From RYN-133 sp963785425 (GTDB lineage Bacteria > Actinomycetota > Actinomycetes > Mycobacteriales > Jatrophihabitantaceae), in NCBI GenBank assembly GCA_963785425.1, contig CAWAVG010000004.1:1302001-1366000 (forward strand): a stretch of 64,000 nt of DNA, read 5' to 3'. Below, piece after piece: positions 18,137 to 27,127 of the stretch. Under the pieces are notes generated by a model. It was not told where the DNA came from and searched no databases. It worked only from the letters and a program-made list of their open reading frames with translations. Each line of letters opens with the position of its first letter. Positions within the stretch are counted from its first letter, which is position 1. The translations under genes were made by a program, and so were the position numbers.

Positions 18137-18726
18137 ATGAAACCTTGCACGGTCCTAAAACATATATCCAGTAAGAACCTCGGACCGTCGGCACGCGGAT
18201 TCACGCTCGTCGAGTTGCTCATCGTTGTCGTGGTGGTGGCGATCTCTGCGAGCGTGACGATCGTTGCTTTCAACGGTGTTCAACAGCGAGCTCGGAACGC
18301 CTCCATCGAGTCCGGCGTCAATGTCTATGTGAAAGCTGCAGCTCTATGCGAGCGATAACGGCTCGTTCCCGACGACGTCCTTCGTCTGTCTCGGTGCGAA
18401 CTATCCAAAGTGATCAATGTTGGACCGGACCGAACGGCACAAGAACACGGAATGTTTCACCAGCTCTCGACTCGGCGCTGCAACAGTACATTAGCCCAAA
18501 ACCGACCCTCACCACGAACGTGCTGCAGGTTACGAAGTCGCCGGACTACCGGCTCGGAGCGGAATACGTCTTCGTGTGCGCGAATTCGGCGCAAATTATC
18601 TACTATCTCGAGGGCGCTGGGCAAACATGTCTCGATAGCGCCATTGGCACGACCATGTTGCAAGCAACCGAGCGGGTCGCTCGAACCGACCGTAGCTTCC
18701 AAGTACCGAATAGCGAGGACCGATGA
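18137..18726 (+). pseudogene. Type IV pilin-like (prepilin) gene, frameshifted twice
   Basis: The first frame gives a basic leader and the prepilin cleavage and helix motif GFTLVELLIVVVVVAISAS, then QQRARNASIESGVNVYVKAA. An extra base moves the next part (LYASDNGSFPTTSFVCLGAN) to a second frame, which stops. The rest (SDQCWTGPNGT ... QYISPKP ... YVFVCANSAQIIYYLEGAGQ) lies in a third frame up to 18726. Rejoined, it would be a 190-200 residue pseudopilin with four or five Cys. No assembly ATPase or peptidase is nearby, so it is an orphan. AT-rich upstream DNA marks it as foreign. Confidence 0.8.
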
Positions 18727-18820
18727 ATGACAGCAGGCCTCACATCGAGAGAGGCATGGGTGCCCAGGTTGGGCGAGTCATGTCATTCGTGCGGGTGTAT
18801 CAAACTTTGGCGAAATCGCG

Positions 18821-18826
18821 TATAAT
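18821..18826 (+). promoter_or_regulatory. TATAAT -10 box of the YciI gene (leaderless)
   Basis: A perfect TATAAT ends six bases before the ATG at 18833, so transcription should begin at or next to the start codon. The -35 region is weak. Confidence 0.7.
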
Positions 18827-18832
18827 CGAATT

Positions 18833-19132
18833 ATGTACGCGCTCGCAATTGTCCGCTATCGACTACCGATTGAAGAGGTCGACGAGGCTCACAGAGTTGC
18901 TCATCGGGACTACCTTCGGGACTTGAAGGCACGGGGTCTGCTCATTGCATCTGGACCGTTCTGGCCGCACGTCGGTGGAGCGTTCTTGCTCAGAGTGCCG
19001 AATGATGGCGGCAAGACGATACTCGACCAGATTCGCGACAATGATCCGTTTACGAAACTGAAGTTGGCGCAATACGAACTGCTTCCGTGGAATGTGAAGA
19101 CAGGCGCCGAGGATCTCGATAACATTCGCTAA
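18833..19132 (+). CDS. YciI-family protein
   Basis: 99 residues, the usual length. MYALAIVRYRLPIEEVDEAHRVAHRDYLRDLKARG carries the conserved His/Asp pair of the YciI fold, and ASGPFWPHVGGAFLL follows. YciI-like proteins resemble muconolactone isomerase; activity is rarely known. A leaderless start is supported by the TATAAT box. The last four bases overlap the convergent MFS gene. Confidence 0.88.
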   Translation: MYALAIVRYRLPIEEVDEAHRVAHRDYLRDLKARGLLIASGPFWPHVGGAFLLRVPNDGGKTILDQIRDNDPFTKLKLAQYELLPWNVKTGAEDLDNIR

Positions 19133-20358
19133 TCGTGGTCGACCGATCGGTCGTGTTTGATTGCGGTGATAACCCCGGCTAGAGCGATAAGACAGGCGGT
19201 AATGACTGCCGTAGTAGACCATCCGAAGTGTTGGACTGCGGTGGCCCCGAAGGCGGTCCCGATGCTGCCGCCGACGAAGTAGACGACCATGTAACCGCTG
19301 TTGAACCGTGCTGGTGCGGTCGGATCTATGGCCAGTACAGTGCTCTGATTAGCGACCTGAGCAGCGAACAGGCCCGCATCGAACAGTGTCAGGCAAACCA
19401 TGGTCGCGATCATGCTGTGGAGGACGCTGCTGCTAACCGTGATGGCTATCGCGGCCAGGACGAGCCCCGCGAGAATGACCGTGCGCGCCCCAACTCTATC
19501 GGTCAGTCGTCCAGCGACCTGAGTCGCCACCAGTCCCGACAGTCCAGCCAGTGCGTAGAGTCCGATTCGCGCGGACGAGTAAGAGAACGGTGGCTGCGAC
19601 AACGCCACCGCCAGGCCGGTCCAGACAGCACAGAAGCCAAAGAACCAAAGGGCGCCCCGTATGGCTGCGAGTCGCAAGGGCGCGTAGCGAACAAACAGGT
19701 GTGGTATGGACCCGAGGTTCTTGATGTAGCTCATGGTCGGAGCTGCTCGCTCCGGCGTCGGCAGGATGAGCAGGCATCCGACCGCAAAGACCGCGCAGGC
19801 GCAAGCAAATGTCACGAGCATCCCGCGCCACCCGAGATGGTCGGCAACGAACCCGCCCACGATTCGACCGCCAAGGATGCCGGCCGAGATGCCAGCCGTG
19901 ATGACACCGAGCGTTTGTGCTCGCCTTGCAGGATTGGCCAGACGCCCTGCGAGCGAACTCATGCAGGCGCCGACCACCGAGCATGCGCCGGTCAGACCAA
20001 TAAGAATGACGAGCAGCGGCACAGCTCTCACTAGAGCGGTCAGCCCTAGCACTGCGGCGAGAACGAAAAACTGGGTGCCTAAAACACGTCGAGGAGTGAA
20101 CCGATCAATCAGCGGGACCAGCGCAACCAGGCCCGCGATGTATCCGATAGGACCGCCAGCCAATGCGACGCCGATGTCGGACACTTGCGTTCCCAGCGAG
20201 CCGGCAACGTGTGAGACTGATGGTTGGAGTACATACAGCGTGGAGGTGCCTAGTGTCGCCGCTAATGACATGAAGATGACGACAGGGCCGCGCAGTTGAT
20301 CTGATTGAGTGGTGTTTGAGTCCGTAGAGTGCGACCGTGAGCCTGTCTTTTGAGTCAT
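19129..20358 (-). CDS. MFS transporter, 12-helix type
   Basis: 409 residues with about 12 hydrophobic helices. VPLIDRFTPRRVLG in loop 2-3 and RLTDRVGARTVI in loop 8-9 are the two MFS motif-A copies. It resembles the AraJ/YnfM-type exporters, which pump sugars or drugs. N-terminal 30 residues are polar. Convergent with and overlapping the YciI gene by four bases. Substrate unknown. Confidence 0.87.
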   Translation of the reverse strand: MTQKTGSRSHSTDSNTTQSDQLRGPVVIFMSLAATLGTSTLYVLQPSVSHVAGSLGTQVSDIGVALAGGPIGYIAGLVALVPLIDRFTPRRVLGTQFFVLAAVLGLTALVRAVPLLVILIGLTGACSVVGACMSSLAGRLANPARRAQTLGVITAGISAGILGGRIVGGFVADHLGWRGMLVTFACACAVFAVGCLLILPTPERAAPTMSYIKNLGSIPHLFVRYAPLRLAAIRGALWFFGFCAVWTGLAVALSQPPFSYSSARIGLYALAGLSGLVATQVAGRLTDRVGARTVILAGLVLAAIAITVSSSVLHSMIATMVCLTLFDAGLFAAQVANQSTVLAIDPTAPARFNSGYMVVYFVGGSIGTAFGATAVQHFGWSTTAVITACLIALAGVITAIKHDRSVDHD

Positions 20359-20540
20359 AGAACTGCGGCCCCTACGACTCTCAGGGGTTCTTGCGATGCA
20401 ACCAGTCGGACAACAATTTTCGAGTTCAGGTTCATTTCTACCTTCACTTAATTATTACGCGACGCCTCGAATTGGTCAATATGCCGACAATGAGTAACGG
20501 TATTCCTACTACGAGGATGGGGAAGGGTTGTACGGGGATT

Positions 20541-21026
20541 TCATTGCCCCGCCAGATACCTTCGTATGCGCTCGGCGGCGTTTCGCAGTTCCTCATCCGG
20601 CAACGGCGGAAAGTTCGGATTGACTTGCAGTTCGGCACCGGAAGGCAATGTGGTGATTTCGACAGGACTCTTCAGGAGTTGCTCGTTCCACGCGTCGCCG
20701 GGCCGGTGAGGCGCTAGGTGGACGTGGAGGTGTGGAATACTTCCGCCGAAGATGTAGACGTACACCAAGTCCGCTTGCGTCGCGGTCCTGAGCGCCTGAG
20801 TGCACCGTGCCAGGACCGGGCCGAAAGACGTGACTTCGGGGCCATCAAGCGAAGTCACGTCGCTGATATGACGCCGTGGTTCAAGATATGAGAATCCGGC
20901 GCTCGGGTCGCCAGTCACGCTTGTGGTGAGACGCCACAGGCCGTCTGACCAAACTTCAACCCGAAAGAGCTCGCTGTCGCCGGCTACGCCTTGACAGAGA
21001 AGGCAGGGACTGACATCCGACGTCAC
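20541..21026 (-). CDS. HIT-superfamily protein
   Basis: 161 residues. The histidine-triad motif reads PHLHVHLAPH (about residues 113-122); an N-terminal CLLC pair is the usual second zinc or structural pair of HIT and GalT-like proteins. The family hydrolyses or transfers nucleotidyl groups from mononucleotide conjugates. Single gene. Motif copy F points to it from 86 bp upstream of the ATG, the shortest variant of that motif. Confidence 0.85.
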   Translation of the reverse strand: MTSDVSPCLLCQGVAGDSELFRVEVWSDGLWRLTTSVTGDPSAGFSYLEPRRHISDVTSLDGPEVTSFGPVLARCTQALRTATQADLVYVYIFGGSIPHLHVHLAPHRPGDAWNEQLLKSPVEITTLPSGAELQVNPNFPPLPDEELRNAAERIRRYLAGQ

Positions 21027-21111
21027 AGCAGGTCACCTCGAACCGGTCGTCGTCCGCGACGCAGTAGGCAGATCGCATTGTCGGTCAGTCGAACGCGCCG
21101 ACGTAAGCGTG

Positions 21112-21131
21112 GTCAATCTTGATCCATCAAC
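21112..21131 (-). promoter_or_regulatory. Island motif copy F (20-bp variant)
   Basis: On the minus strand it reads GTTGATG, GATCAAG, ATTGAC, one base shorter than the others in the first spacer. TCGACT follows 18 nt after TTGACC. Faces the HIT gene. Confidence 0.72.
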
Positions 21132-21190
21132 GTCGCGGACTGTCAGACAAGGGCACGACCGCCTGCGTGTCACGGTCGTGAAAGGCGAAG

Positions 21191-21418
21191 TCATCGGTAC
21201 AGAGGCACGTCGTTCCAGGTGGCCAGTGCTGTCAGCTCGTGCTGCATCGACGGCTCCGCCATCCGGTACGCGGCACTGAGGTTTCGGTTGTCGCGTCGCC
21301 TTTTGGCCTTCGCGGTCCACCAAGCCGCGAGGCGTGTGCGGGTCGATGCACCTGGGGTTGGCATCTGTTGGGAGTTCATGTGTTGTAGACGCCGGACGCA
21401 TGCCCACCGTGAGATCAA
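21191..21418 (-). CDS. Possible small basic protein
   Basis: 75 codons. The C-terminal half (RNLSAAYRMAEPSMQHELTALATW) reads like a real helix pair, similar in style to short uncharacterised actinobacterial proteins. No family assignment and no clear ribosome-binding site. Upstream of the HIT gene on the same strand, with motif F between them. Confidence 0.3.
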   Translation of the reverse strand: MISRWACVRRLQHMNSQQMPTPGASTRTRLAAWWTAKAKRRRDNRNLSAAYRMAEPSMQHELTALATWNDVPLYR

Positions 21419-21538
21419 CTGGAAGGCGAACCTCGAACGTCACCGACCACGTCGGCATCGATCAGGTCGGGTCTTGGAACAGGCTGAAAGAGTAGTCGTG
21501 CGGATCTATCGCACTGGAGCACACGGAGCCGCCGTCCT

Positions 21539-21952
21539 ATGGTCACGGTCATGATCCGGAACTTCCTGCTTGGCGACTATCCAAGTGTCCTGGACCTGTG
21601 GGGGCAGGTTGGTACTACGCCGATAGATCGGCTAGGACTTGAAGCGATCTTGAGCTGGCCGGGTAGTTGCATGCTGGTTGAGGTCGATGACGTCTCGCAC
21701 ATTCAGGGCGTCATCGTTGGGACGTTCGATGGTCGTCGCGGTTGGCTGCACAGGCTTGCGGTCGCACCCGCGCACCGGCGTGGTGGGATCGCGAGCCGGC
21801 TTGTCACCGGGGCAGAGTCGCGACTCGCCATGTCTGGGGCAGCGAGGATCAACCTTCTGGTGATGCCCGACAATCTAAGCGCTAGCTCGTTCTGGCGCCG
21901 GCTCGGATACGAATCGCAGCCGGACGTCGTGTTTTCGAAGCCAACGCAGTAA
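21539..21952 (+). CDS. GNAT-family N-acetyltransferase
   Basis: 137 residues. The acetyl-CoA loop is LAVAPAHRRGGIASRL (about residues 78-93, Q/RxxGxG/A pattern with RRGGIA). ARINLLVMPDNLSASSFWRRLGYE is the following strand and the C-terminal signature helix. Substrate unknown. ATG at 21551 (MIRNFLLG) is as good a start as 21539: a TATGGT box would lie seven bases before it, giving a leaderless message. Confidence 0.87.
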   Translation: MVTVMIRNFLLGDYPSVLDLWGQVGTTPIDRLGLEAILSWPGSCMLVEVDDVSHIQGVIVGTFDGRRGWLHRLAVAPAHRRGGIASRLVTGAESRLAMSGAARINLLVMPDNLSASSFWRRLGYESQPDVVFSKPTQ

Positions 21953-22171
21953 CAAGGCTGATGCGAGTGGCGATCGCGGCGTCAGTCCGAGCTGACCGAG
22001 GGCCTAATGAGCGACGATGTCCATCTCGTTGAGGGCTCGCCAGTAGCAACGGTGCCACCTGTGCCGCGCGGGCACCGTAGGAGCGTTGACCCCCGCTCGC
22101 GCGCCGAGACGCGACGCACACCATGATTACCGCGTCCAAGCCCGTATCTCGGCGGCGCGCGATGCGTGGGC

Positions 22172-22540
22172 TCACAGCGACGGATCACGCTTTTCTCGCT
22201 TCCGGGCAATTCGAATCAACCGCTGCGCGGTGCCAATGACAGCGGGATCACTGATCGGCAGATCGAAGCCGGTCGATCCATCGAAGATGCGGAAGGCCGG
22301 TTCGAGATAGTCGACACGTGCGCTCACAGCCGGCCACTCGGCCTGCAAGCGGACCAGCTCGGCCGCCCACTCATCCCACTGCGCGTCACTGACGATTGAG
22401 GTGTGCAGTCGGTAATAGATCGCCGCATGCACGATGAGTTGGCGCCGTCGCCGATGAATCAGTTCGGCGATCGCGCGCTCCTCTGCTGTCATCGCTGGAT
22501 CGAGATACGACGGCCGAACCGAATCTGGTTGCGTGGTCAT
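22172..22540 (-). CDS. LigA-related protein (domain Ia-like of NAD+ DNA ligase)
   Basis: 122 residues from the ATG at 22540. HRRRRQLIVHAAIYYRLHTSIVSDAQWDEW matches the helical Ia domain of NAD-dependent DNA ligases, which binds the nicotinamide part of NAD+, but no adenylation domain follows. Stand-alone proteins of this kind occur in phages and islands and have no proven function. The C-terminal 50 residues are a basic helix. It starts 47 bases after the end of the flavin-reductase-like gene on the same strand. Confidence 0.7.
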   Translation of the reverse strand: MTTQPDSVRPSYLDPAMTAEERAIAELIHRRRRQLIVHAAIYYRLHTSIVSDAQWDEWAAELVRLQAEWPAVSARVDYLEPAFRIFDGSTGFDLPISDPAVIGTAQRLIRIARKREKRDPSL

Positions 22541-22586
22541 GATGTCGTCACGAGCGATATCCGGGGGCGAGGCGCAGCGTTCGCGC

Positions 22587-23240
22587 TCAGGCAACGCCGG
22601 TCGTAGAGGAGTGCACGTCCGGCATGCCCCAGCCTCGGGCGAGCGAGGAAGGACGGATCGGCTCCGGGTCGCCGGCGAAGTACTCAGTGAACTTCATGAT
22701 CAGCGGGTTCCACTTGCGTGGGTCGAAATGGTCGCGATGGCCGGCCAGCATGACGCTCTCATCGACGATCGTTTCAGTCACTCCGGCCTCGAGCGCGCGA
22801 AGCCCCGAATCCGAAGCATCGATCTCGTGGATGTTGCGCACTGAAGCGCGTAGCACGATCTTGCATTCGGCGACTGCCGCCGGATGGCTGTCGCCACCGA
22901 TGGACATCTGCGTCAGCCCGGCTGCAGCGAACTTGTCGGGCTCGTAGCGATAGCTGCGAGCCACCTTGTAAGGCGGCACATCCTCGCGTCCGGTCAGCAA
23001 CGCGATCCGGTCGATTGCATCGACCATCGTCACATCGACCAGGTTCAGAACGCAGCTCGGTCGCTGTTGCAAGTTCCTCACCGTGTGCGAGTTGACACTG
23101 AGGCCCAGCACCGCGGTGTGTCCCACCCACCACGCAGACGACATCGGGGCGATGTTGGTCGTTCCGTCATCGTTGAAGGAACTGACCAGCACGACAGGCG
23201 TGCCGAAGTAAAGCATCTTCGGGTCGATCTGGCGCTTCAT
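22587..23240 (-). CDS. Flavin reductase-like domain protein
   Basis: 217 residues. IDPKMLYFGTPVVLVSSFNDDGTTNIAPMSS is the split-barrel FMN-binding start, and LGLSVNSHTVRNLQQRPSCVLNL follows as in the flavin reductase-like group. It may bind FMN or F420-like flavin and reduce or oxygenate a small molecule; the partner is unknown. ATG at 23240 is chosen because GGAGG stands 9-5 bases upstream; the frame continues further upstream without family likeness. Confidence 0.85.
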   Translation of the reverse strand: MKRQIDPKMLYFGTPVVLVSSFNDDGTTNIAPMSSAWWVGHTAVLGLSVNSHTVRNLQQRPSCVLNLVDVTMVDAIDRIALLTGREDVPPYKVARSYRYEPDKFAAAGLTQMSIGGDSHPAAVAECKIVLRASVRNIHEIDASDSGLRALEAGVTETIVDESVMLAGHRDHFDPRKWNPLIMKFTEYFAGDPEPIRPSSLARGWGMPDVHSSTTGVA

Positions 23241-23669
23241 CTCGGGCCTCCATCTTGTGTCGGATCGTCCTCTTGTCCTGAAGACGCCCGCCATGCCCGA
23301 AACGTGAGACAGCAATCCGACGACCGGCAAGGTGTGACCCGGACCATGGGTTTCAGTGGATGCGCAGCCGTTGGCCTCACCTGCAGCAACGGCGAGCCGG
23401 ACTTTGATACAGACGCCGTTGGTGTCAGCGACGCCCGCGCGCTTTCTAGTCGCGAATCCCGCAAGCGGATCGGTTGGTGAGCCCCCGGCGAAGGGGTCAA
23501 CAAGCAACTCGTAGGGGAGACAGGACCGACAGTCAGGCTCAAGCGGAGCGGTGAACCGGACGGCGTCGACTTCTCGTTGCCCCTCGAGGAGGGCCCACGC
23601 GCCTCGAGTACGCCTTCCTCTGACTCGAGCAGGACCCTCACGACCGTACGGCCGTGGCACACTCGTGAA
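23241..23669. other. Intergenic stretch, nothing recognised
   Basis: Two long minus-strand frames cross it, both Arg/Pro/Ser-rich and without family likeness. Confidence 0.5.
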
Positions 23670-23858
23670 ATGACCGAGCCGCCCGACGGGCTAGCGCCGT
23701 ACCGCGTGCTGACCGGTCCCGACGACGACCAATTCTGTAAACGAGTCAGCGATGCCCTTTCGCTCGGCTACCGGCTTTACCAAGGCCCGGCGGTCACCTT
23801 CAACGGCGTGGACGTCATCGTCGCGCAGGCGTTGCTTTGGCCATCGCCACCGAACTGA
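23670..23858 (+). CDS. DUF1737-family small protein
   Basis: 62 residues. YRVLTGPDDDQFCKRVSDALSLGY and GPAVTFNGVDVIVAQAL cover the whole DUF1737 domain, a compact fold of unknown role found alone or fused to enzymes. CACACT lies six bases before the ATG, so the message may be leaderless. It overlaps the antisense tail of a decayed CYTH-like frame. Confidence 0.78.
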   Translation: MTEPPDGLAPYRVLTGPDDDQFCKRVSDALSLGYRLYQGPAVTFNGVDVIVAQALLWPSPPN

Positions 23859-23889
23859 GGATTGGAAGCCCCTCGTGTGCTTCCGGTGC

Positions 23890-24167
23890 GTCGGTCCACA
23901 CGATGACGGTCGACGTCCGAGATACAGGGTCGTGTGTTCAACGGTCGAGGGATGGTTCTCGTCTGGGCGGACCTTCTGTCCGAGCTTGCGCACGGGGGCG
24001 CTGCCGCCCTCGTGCACGGTCCGCAGGCGCAACCGCGTGCCGCGCAGGTAGTGGTCCTCGATCGTGAGAACCCGGGCTCCCGAAGCCAGCTGATCAGCCG
24101 ACGACGCCGATGGCAGCAGGAACCGTCGTTCGCGTTCGAGGTGGGCGTACCGGGACCGAGCGCTCAT
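23890..24167 (-). pseudogene. CYTH-domain remnant (N-terminal part)
   Basis: LERERRFLLPSAS at the start has the ExExK-like entry of CYTH proteins (ERERRFL), followed by IEDHYLRGTRLRLRTV, the second conserved strand pair with arginines. After about 90 residues family likeness ends, and the frame runs on antisense through the DUF1737 gene. CYTH enzymes hydrolyse tripolyphosphate or make cAMP; this piece lacks more than half of the barrel. Confidence 0.6.
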
Positions 24168-24347
24168 GGCTCTATGGTCCCGCGCCGAATTAGCGGTCGC
24201 GCCTTGACCTCAACCCCGGATGAGGATCCGCTTGTAACACAACCTGTCCCTGCCAACTACTTGACGCAAGACAGCCAGCCGCGCTGACCTGGATGACGCC
24301 CCAGACTGTCTCGCACCACCCTGTGCGGTGACGACGATCCTCGCTCA

Positions 24348-25373
24348 TCACACATGCGACGACGATCCCGGGTCCCGTCGGTTGCCGGATTTCGTCTGAG
24401 CTGCTGGCTTCAGCTTGTCGAAGATCGCTTCACTTTCGATCGGTCGGAAGCCGAGGTCGGCATTGATCGCGCGCATCCAGATGTTGGCGTCGTCGCTGCT
24501 GGTGACGACGCGCGCGACTCGGAGCATGTCGCGCATGTGACGGAGGTTGGCATGCTTTACCGCCTTGCCCAGGCCCCGGCCGCGATGGGCGGGCAGGACA
24601 ATCGTCCCTTCTGTCTCTGCGGCCCGGTCTGCGTTCGGCGGGACCACGACACAGGTCCAGGCAGCTAATTCGTCATCGGATGCGAGCGCGATCGTCTCGA
24701 CCGTGGTACATCCGCGCTCGCGCCGCTGGCCGATCTCGGCGTCGTAGGCCGCGGGACTTTGCGGCATAGCTTCCCACGCGAGAGTGCCGTTCGGAGCGTC
24801 CGCGTCGACTAGACCGATCAGCCGCCCGACCGGCTCGCGCAGGGCGGCAGGAACCCCGTCGACATAGGTGCTCAGCCGGTAACCGGGCGGTGTCGAACCC
24901 CCCGTCTGCGGGGCTGAGCTCATATCCAGCTCGACCACGGTTTCGGTACTGGCCACCGCAAACCCCAGCGGCGCGACAAAACCTTGCACCAGGCGGTCGA
25001 GGTGTGCCCGGTCACGTCGATATGCTCGCGACACCACCCGCTCGACCGTGCCGGCAAGCGACGCCTCGGCCTCCCGTGCGAGCCATCGGCCGATCCCACG
25101 TCGCTCGTACGCCGGTTCGACGTCGACGAAGACCCATCCCACGGTCGGGCTGTCCGAGGCGACCATGGACCGACCGAAACCGACGAGCCGAGCACCGTCT
25201 CGTATGCCGAACATGCGCACCGACCAGTCGCCGGTTTCAATGAGCCCACGCATCCGAGCGCGCACCGGCAGCGGCGTCCAGGAAGCACGAACCGCACGAG
25301 TAGCCCGCGTCTCGATCGCGACCGCTTCCCGCAACACGGACGAGTCAGCCGAATCGATCGGAACCAGGTGCAT
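24348..25373 (-). CDS. Tandem-GNAT acetyltransferase
   Basis: 341 residues with two GNAT domains. The first has VEPAYERRGIGRWLA (about residues 85-99) and the second VLPAHRGRGLGKAVKHANL (about 258-276), both showing the acetyl-CoA-binding RxxGxG/A pattern. Tandem GNATs of this length are common in actinomycetes; relatives such as MshD act in mycothiol synthesis, but this one has no decisive marker for that role. TAGGTT lies six bases before the ATG, so the message is probably leaderless. Confidence 0.85.
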   Translation of the reverse strand: MHLVPIDSADSSVLREAVAIETRATRAVRASWTPLPVRARMRGLIETGDWSVRMFGIRDGARLVGFGRSMVASDSPTVGWVFVDVEPAYERRGIGRWLAREAEASLAGTVERVVSRAYRRDRAHLDRLVQGFVAPLGFAVASTETVVELDMSSAPQTGGSTPPGYRLSTYVDGVPAALREPVGRLIGLVDADAPNGTLAWEAMPQSPAAYDAEIGQRRERGCTTVETIALASDDELAAWTCVVVPPNADRAAETEGTIVLPAHRGRGLGKAVKHANLRHMRDMLRVARVVTSSDDANIWMRAINADLGFRPIESEAIFDKLKPAAQTKSGNRRDPGSSSHV

Positions 25374-25499
25374 CCCCCGAACCTAGCGACCGACCGATCC
25401 ACGCGCATCGGAATTCCTCGCGAAAGGGAACACATACGTCTCGGCGGCTCTACCGGCTTGCCGCTGGTCGGGCGCGACAGATGCCGTCCAACTCTGCCG

Positions 25500-25780
25500 C
25501 TAGGCGGCTGGTTCGGATCCGCAATACCCAGTTAGACCGGTATTTGTCGGGCAGACAGACGGCGCAGGGTCGGAACTACGGCTGCGACTGCAATCTGTTC
25601 GTCGGCGAAAAATACGCGGTGTTGCAGGTAGCCGCCCTCGTCGATCGCACGACGGGCCGCCAGGCGGTCGAGTCGTCCATAGATTCGGGTTCGCCGGTGT
25701 CCTGCGAACGTTCCCCGGCGTAGCTGAGGCGTAGGAGACGCGATCTGGGCCGAACAGGAGGTACCGGCCAGGCCCGGGTT
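25500..25780 (-). pseudogene. Ada-type zinc-binding domain remnant
   Basis: Three frames must be joined: LLFGPDRVSYASATPG, then GHRRTRIYGRLDRLAARRAI with EGGYLQHRVFFADEQIAVAA, then FRPCAVCLPDKY. Together they match the Ada metal-binding domain that takes a methyl group from DNA phosphotriesters onto a Cys. The two C-terminal ligands (CAVC) survive, but the first Cys of the YGRLDCPAA-type motif is Arg here. It lies just after the 2OG oxygenase, in the right place for a fourth gene of the alkylation-repair operon. Confidence 0.65.
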
Positions 25781-25802
25781 ACGTTCCCACGTTGGTCGAC
25801 GT

Positions 25803-26513
25803 TCACGCCGCATCGTGAAACACGAGGGCGAGAGTGTGCCGCTCGCCTGAACGAACCACGGACACGCCGTGCCGAACCGGCGCAGAAGACCAGCCGCGGC
25901 GGGATTCGACCGGTCGGTCGCGGGTGGTGAAGAGATATCCGTGCCCGCGCGGCAGCAGTGTTGCTGTGCCTCGAGACTGTGCCCGGGGCCGCTGTTCCAA
26001 GAGAAGAAACTCACCGCCGGTGTGGTCGACGCCAGGCTCGTTGAGGTTGACCACCACTTGCAGTGGGAACACCAGCTCGCCATACAGGTCACGGTGTAGT
26101 GCGTTCCAATCCTTCGCGCCGTACTTGAGCAGGATCGCGGTCGACTTGGTCTGACCCGCCGTGTGACACATCGCCAGCCACTCGTCGAGCGTGTCCGGCC
26201 AGATCGGCTCGCGTCCGAGTTTCGTCCACCAGTCGCGAGCGATCGGTAGCAGACGTGGGTACAGCGCCTGCTTCAGCTTCTCGATCGGCTCGGGGTACGG
26301 AGTTCGGAAATACCGGTACTCGCCTTCGCCGAAGCGGTGTCGGCCCATGTTGACGGTCGTGCGGAAGAGTTCGTCGCTGCGATAGAGGTCGCGAAGATGG
26401 CTTGCCTCGTCGGCGTCGATGAGCTGCGGAAGCAGCGCTCCGCCGTATTCGTTGACCTCCTCCGTAATGACGTCCCAGTCACCAGCGGCGACTCTGGCCT
26501 GCCAAGTGTTCAC
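25803..26513 (-). CDS. 2OG-Fe(II) oxygenase, alkylation-repair operon
   Basis: 236 residues. The iron ligands fit HRD (in NALHRDLYGELVFPLQ, about residue 139) and RHGVSVV (about 216), with GERHTLALVF supplying the 2-oxoglutarate-binding Arg. The spacing is that of the double-stranded beta-helix dioxygenases. Placement after a sigma factor and Ogt suggests an AlkB-like role in oxidative demethylation of DNA bases (inference). Start GTG at 26513, overlapping the Ogt stop (GTGA); a longer frame lies inside Ogt. Confidence 0.82.
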   Translation of the reverse strand: MNTWQARVAAGDWDVITEEVNEYGGALLPQLIDADEASHLRDLYRSDELFRTTVNMGRHRFGEGEYRYFRTPYPEPIEKLKQALYPRLLPIARDWWTKLGREPIWPDTLDEWLAMCHTAGQTKSTAILLKYGAKDWNALHRDLYGELVFPLQVVVNLNEPGVDHTGGEFLLLEQRPRAQSRGTATLLPRGHGYLFTTRDRPVESRRGWSSAPVRHGVSVVRSGERHTLALVFHDAA

Positions 26514-27127
26514 AGGCTCGCCCCTTCCATCGCGAGGAGCGCGGACTTTGCTTCCGGTCCTCCGACGTATCCGCCCAGGGATCCGTCGCTGCGCACGACG
26601 CGGTGACACGGGACGACGATAGGCAGGGGATTAGTGGCGCATGCCGTACCGACGGCGCGTACAGCGCGCGGCCGACCGACGAGTCGGGCGACATCGCCGT
26701 AGGTAGCAGTGTGGCCGTAAGCGATCTCCGGCAGGCGGTGCTGTACGTCGCTTCGGAAGCCCGAAGACAGGGCATGGTCCAACGTGAGATCGAAATTGGT
26801 GCGCCTGCCGGCGAAGTACTCCTCGAGCTCTCGCGCGACCGCGTCAAGACGTAGCGGTGTCTTCAGAATGCGAGGGCTGACCCGCTTCGCGAGCGTGTCC
26901 AGCACCTGCTCGAACTGTTCCTGCTGGTACGCCACGCGCACCAAGCCACGATTGGTCGCTGCGATGAGCAGGGTGCCGACTGGACTGTCGACCGTGCGGT
27001 AGGCGACGTCGAGCGAACCGTCGAGTTCAGCTCGCCGTGCCAGTTGCTCACGCAGCGTCGCCAAGTGGGCGGCGGAGACCGGCAGGACGGTGTTCACGTC
27101 GAGCGTCGCGGGCTTCTTGGTGTTCAA
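26510..27127 (-). CDS. ogt: Methylated-DNA--[protein]-cysteine S-methyltransferase
   Basis: 205 residues. The active-site motif is PIVVPCHRVVRSDGSLGGYVGG (acceptor Cys in PCHRV, about residue 172), preceded by YGHTATYGDVARLVGRPRA, the DNA-binding helix-turn-helix. The protein removes O6-alkyl groups from guanine by irreversible transfer to its own Cys. The start is taken as TTG at 27127 because it overlaps the sigma-factor stop (TTGA) and has AGGAAGG upstream; this is less certain than the body. It is in a coupled operon: sigma factor, Ogt, 2OG oxygenase, Ada remnant. Confidence 0.9.
   Translation of the reverse strand: MNTKKPATLDVNTVLPVSAAHLATLREQLARRAELDGSLDVAYRTVDSPVGTLLIAATNRGLVRVAYQQEQFEQVLDTLAKRVSPRILKTPLRLDAVARELEEYFAGRRTNFDLTLDHALSSGFRSDVQHRLPEIAYGHTATYGDVARLVGRPRAVRAVGTACATNPLPIVVPCHRVVRSDGSLGGYVGGPEAKSALLAMEGASL

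Larger units (their letters stand above)
21027..21538. other. Intergenic stretch with motif copy F and a possible tiny gene
   Basis: Holds motif copy F and a 75-codon minus-strand frame listed separately. Nothing else is seen. Confidence 0.5.
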
